From NCBI RefSeq assembly GCF_014643595.1, contig NZ_BMJT01000009.1, positions 62,001 to 126,000 on the forward strand: a stretch of DNA of 64,000 nt, read 5' to 3'. Under the pieces are notes generated by a model. It searched no databases, was not told the origin of the DNA, and was given only the letters and a program-made list of their open reading frames with translations. Shown piece by piece: positions 62,651 to 64,000 of the stretch (within the stretch, counting starts at the first letter, position 1; every line of letters begins with the position of its first letter). This DNA is from Lysinibacillus alkalisoli. GTDB lineage: Bacteria > Bacillota > Bacilli > Bacillales_A > Planococcaceae. Position numbers and translations under genes: made by a program.

Positions 62651-62681
62651 ATCATAAAGTTTTACGTAACGTTAAAGTCAA
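62651..62681 (-). promoter_or_regulatory. MerR-type promoter with 19-bp spacer
   Basis: Minus strand TTGACT (62676-62681), 19 bp, TATGAT (62651-62656). The spacer holds the dyad core ACGTTACGT. Over-long 19-bp spacers with an internal dyad are the mark of promoters twisted open by MerR proteins (known). Confidence 0.7.
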
Positions 62682-62751
62682 TAAAAAGAGAGGATTTTTT
62701 TAGTTTTTTTCGGTATTATAGAGATAAAAACAACAAAAGAGGTCATTTATT

Positions 62752-64000
62752 ATGCAAAATCAGTTTGAAAAAGAATGGCAAGCTTTTGTCGAAATTGCAG
62801 ATGTCGTAAATACTACAGGCTCTTTGCAACATAAGGTTAAAACCATTTTACAGATTGTACTACAAACGATTGATAAAGCGGATGCTGGTTTTTTCTTTTT
62901 ATGGGATGAGGAGCAACAGCATTTAGTAACAAAGGCGGCTATTAATTTTAAAGAAGATTATTATTTAGATAATGTGTTAGCTAACGGTGAAGGGATTAGT
63001 GGTAAAGCTTTTAAATATAGAAAAGCTATTATTGTTAATGGTGAAAATAATATTAAAGAGGCAATGAGTAATATGCAAAATCAAAAACGAGATTATTACT
63101 TAGAAGCAACTATTGTACATAACTATCCTTACAGTTGCATGTCTGCACCTATTATTTATCAACAACGTGCTATTGGTGTCATTACACTCGATAATTTCTT
63201 TACTAAAGCTTTTTTTACAAAGCAAGATTTATTATTTTTACAAGCCATTACAAATCAAATTGCTGTCGTTATTCAAATGGCACAACAACTTGAAGAAAAG
63301 CAGCAACTCAATCATACATTATTACAAACGTTAACACATAATGAACAACTTAATAAAGCTATGTTAAAAGGCATGAGCTTACGTCAAATCTTAATGCAAT
63401 TATCGAAAATGGTAGGTGTCACTATTTTATATTTCACCCAAGATGGGGCATTTAAATTGGCTACTAAAAGTATTGCCTATCATACTATTGAACAAAAACT
63501 ACAACAACAATTGCACCATAGAGAAGACGTTTTCATGTTACAAGATGAGAGTGTTATTTATTTTGTTTATAAAGTAGCCTCTCATTTCGGTACAATCGGT
63601 TACTTAGTCTTACCACAAATAGAAGCGCTCACTTTATTTCAACAAATTTTGCTTACTCATAGCGCCTCAATTATTGCTATTGAACAAATTAACGAACAGC
63701 GTTCTTATGAAACACAGTTAGCTTTGCGTCAACAAGCATATCATTCTTTGATTAAGGGACATCTCTCTCATGATGTTTTCGGTAGTGATGAAATAAAACA
63801 AATTCAACAATGCCATCATTATTTTTTATTCACGTATCATTTGAAATCATATAACCTGCAACAACTACTTACATTAGAGCAACAATTACAACAACACTTC
63901 CAAACGATAGGCACAGTATGGCTATTCCCTAATGAAAGTGTTGTGACTGGTTTGGTCTGTTTGAAAGATCAAACAGATGTTTTGCCAACATTACAGTCTT
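62752..64000 (+). CDS. GAF-domain, PucR/CdaR-like regulator, C-terminus cut by window edge
   Basis: Open from ATG 62752 (AAAGAGGT, 8 nt) through the right edge: 416 codons, no stop. Residues about 18-185 form a GAF-like sensor (KTILQIVLQTIDKADAGFFFLWDEE ... GEGISGKAFKYRKAIIVNG ... APIIYQQRAIGVITLDNF). The middle and C-terminal part (LRQILMQLSKMVG ... SHFGTIGYLVLP ... YHSLIKGHLS) resemble the sensor/GGDEF-like region of PucR-type activators, whose HTH would lie beyond the window. Ligand unknown. Divergent from the MerR gene. The PucR assignment is tentative until the end is seen. Confidence 0.7.
   Translation, partial: MQNQFEKEWQAFVEIADVVNTTGSLQHKVKTILQIVLQTIDKADAGFFFLWDEEQQHLVTKAAINFKEDYYLDNVLANGEGISGKAFKYRKAIIVNGENNIKEAMSNMQNQKRDYYLEATIVHNYPYSCMSAPIIYQQRAIGVITLDNFFTKAFFTKQDLLFLQAITNQIAVVIQMAQQLEEKQQLNHTLLQTLTHNEQLNKAMLKGMSLRQILMQLSKMVGVTILYFTQDGAFKLATKSIAYHTIEQKLQQQLHHREDVFMLQDESVIYFVYKVASHFGTIGYLVLPQIEALTLFQQILLTHSASIIAIEQINEQRSYETQLALRQQAYHSLIKGHLSHDVFGSDEIKQIQQCHHYFLFTYHLKSYNLQQLLTLEQQLQQHFQTIGTVWLFPNESVVTGLVCLKDQTDVLPTLQS

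Noticed and set aside
1-64000. CRISPR arrays, insertion sequences, prophage genes, tRNA or rRNA genes
   Set aside because: No regular repeat-spacer pattern, transposase or integrase, and no tRNA/rRNA sequence recognised anywhere in the window.

Overview
This window is one continuous stretch of ordinary chromosome from a low-GC Firmicute of the order Bacillales. Gene content and order follow the 'ytx' region of Bacillus subtilis: acsA/acuABC, ccpA, aroA, ytxHG, murC, the sftA slot, ytpRQ, ytoP, ytzB, ytnP, trmB, dat, pepV, ytzE, ytzG, ytgP, ytfP, leuS, ytqAB, ytpA, ytoA, metK, pckA, ytmA, ytkD, the men genes. AT-rich intergenic DNA, frequent TTG/GTG starts behind strong AGGAGG sites, a leucine T-box, a SAM-I riboswitch and menaquinone synthesis fit this placement. 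The protein divergence from B. subtilis suggests a Planococcaceae/Caryophanaceae-type organism (Lysinibacillus/Kurthia relatives); no rRNA is present to prove it. I see no insertion sequence, prophage, CRISPR array, tRNA or rRNA.

Layout. 1-5.3 kb: 5'-part of argC (runs off the left edge) and the acsA / acuABC acetyl-CoA synthetase switch. 5.3-13.7 kb: ccpA, the chorismate-mutase/DAHP-synthase aroA, a divergent FtsA/PilM-like ATPase with a long repeat tail, the stress pair ytxGH, murC, and what remains of the septal DNA translocase SftA, whose motor half is gone. 13.8-28.9 kb: ytpR-ytpQ, a house-cleaning NTPase, M42 peptidase, a LysM-3D cell-wall protein with a WalR box, ytnP-trmB, lipid kinase, D-alanine transaminase, PepV, the small regulator YtzE with an upstream coupled mini-ORF, a pseudouridine synthase, the YtgP flippase and YtfP. 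29-43 kb: transporters (OxlT-like, MMPL, YttB-like, AlsT), leuS with T-box, ytqAB, a lipoprotein, a YtpA-like hydrolase lacking its serine, and YtoA. 43.3-53 kb: metK with SAM riboswitch, pckA, ytmA/ytkD and two small membrane-protein genes missed by length cut-offs, yidD, an orphan zinc-binding lipoprotein, a deacetylase-DedA-glycosyltransferase operon, and a YwaF-type membrane protein that seems to use a rare start codon. 53-64 kb: menE, the Asp23 envelope-stress operon, menFDHB, menA, a MerR/TipA regulator, and the start of a GAF/PucR-like regulator (runs off the right edge).

How the genes work together. acsA/acuABC, ccpA and pckA are the carbon-overflow and gluconeogenesis switch; a sequence matching the CcpN operator overlaps the pckA -10 region. 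The men genes make menaquinone, but here the operon is split: amaP-DUF2273-asp23 sits between menB and menE, and menC is not in the window. Several control signals are readable: ARG boxes over the argC promoter, sigma-B-like promoters before ytxGH and amaP, a WalR box, a Zur-like box, a MerR promoter with a 19-bp spacer, and two related perfect palindromes.

The observations I rate highest are the motor-less SftA, the serine-less YtpA, the mini-ORF coupled to ytzE, the rare start codon of the YwaF-like gene, and the Asp23 operon inserted into the men cluster. No clearly new defence or biosynthetic system is visible.
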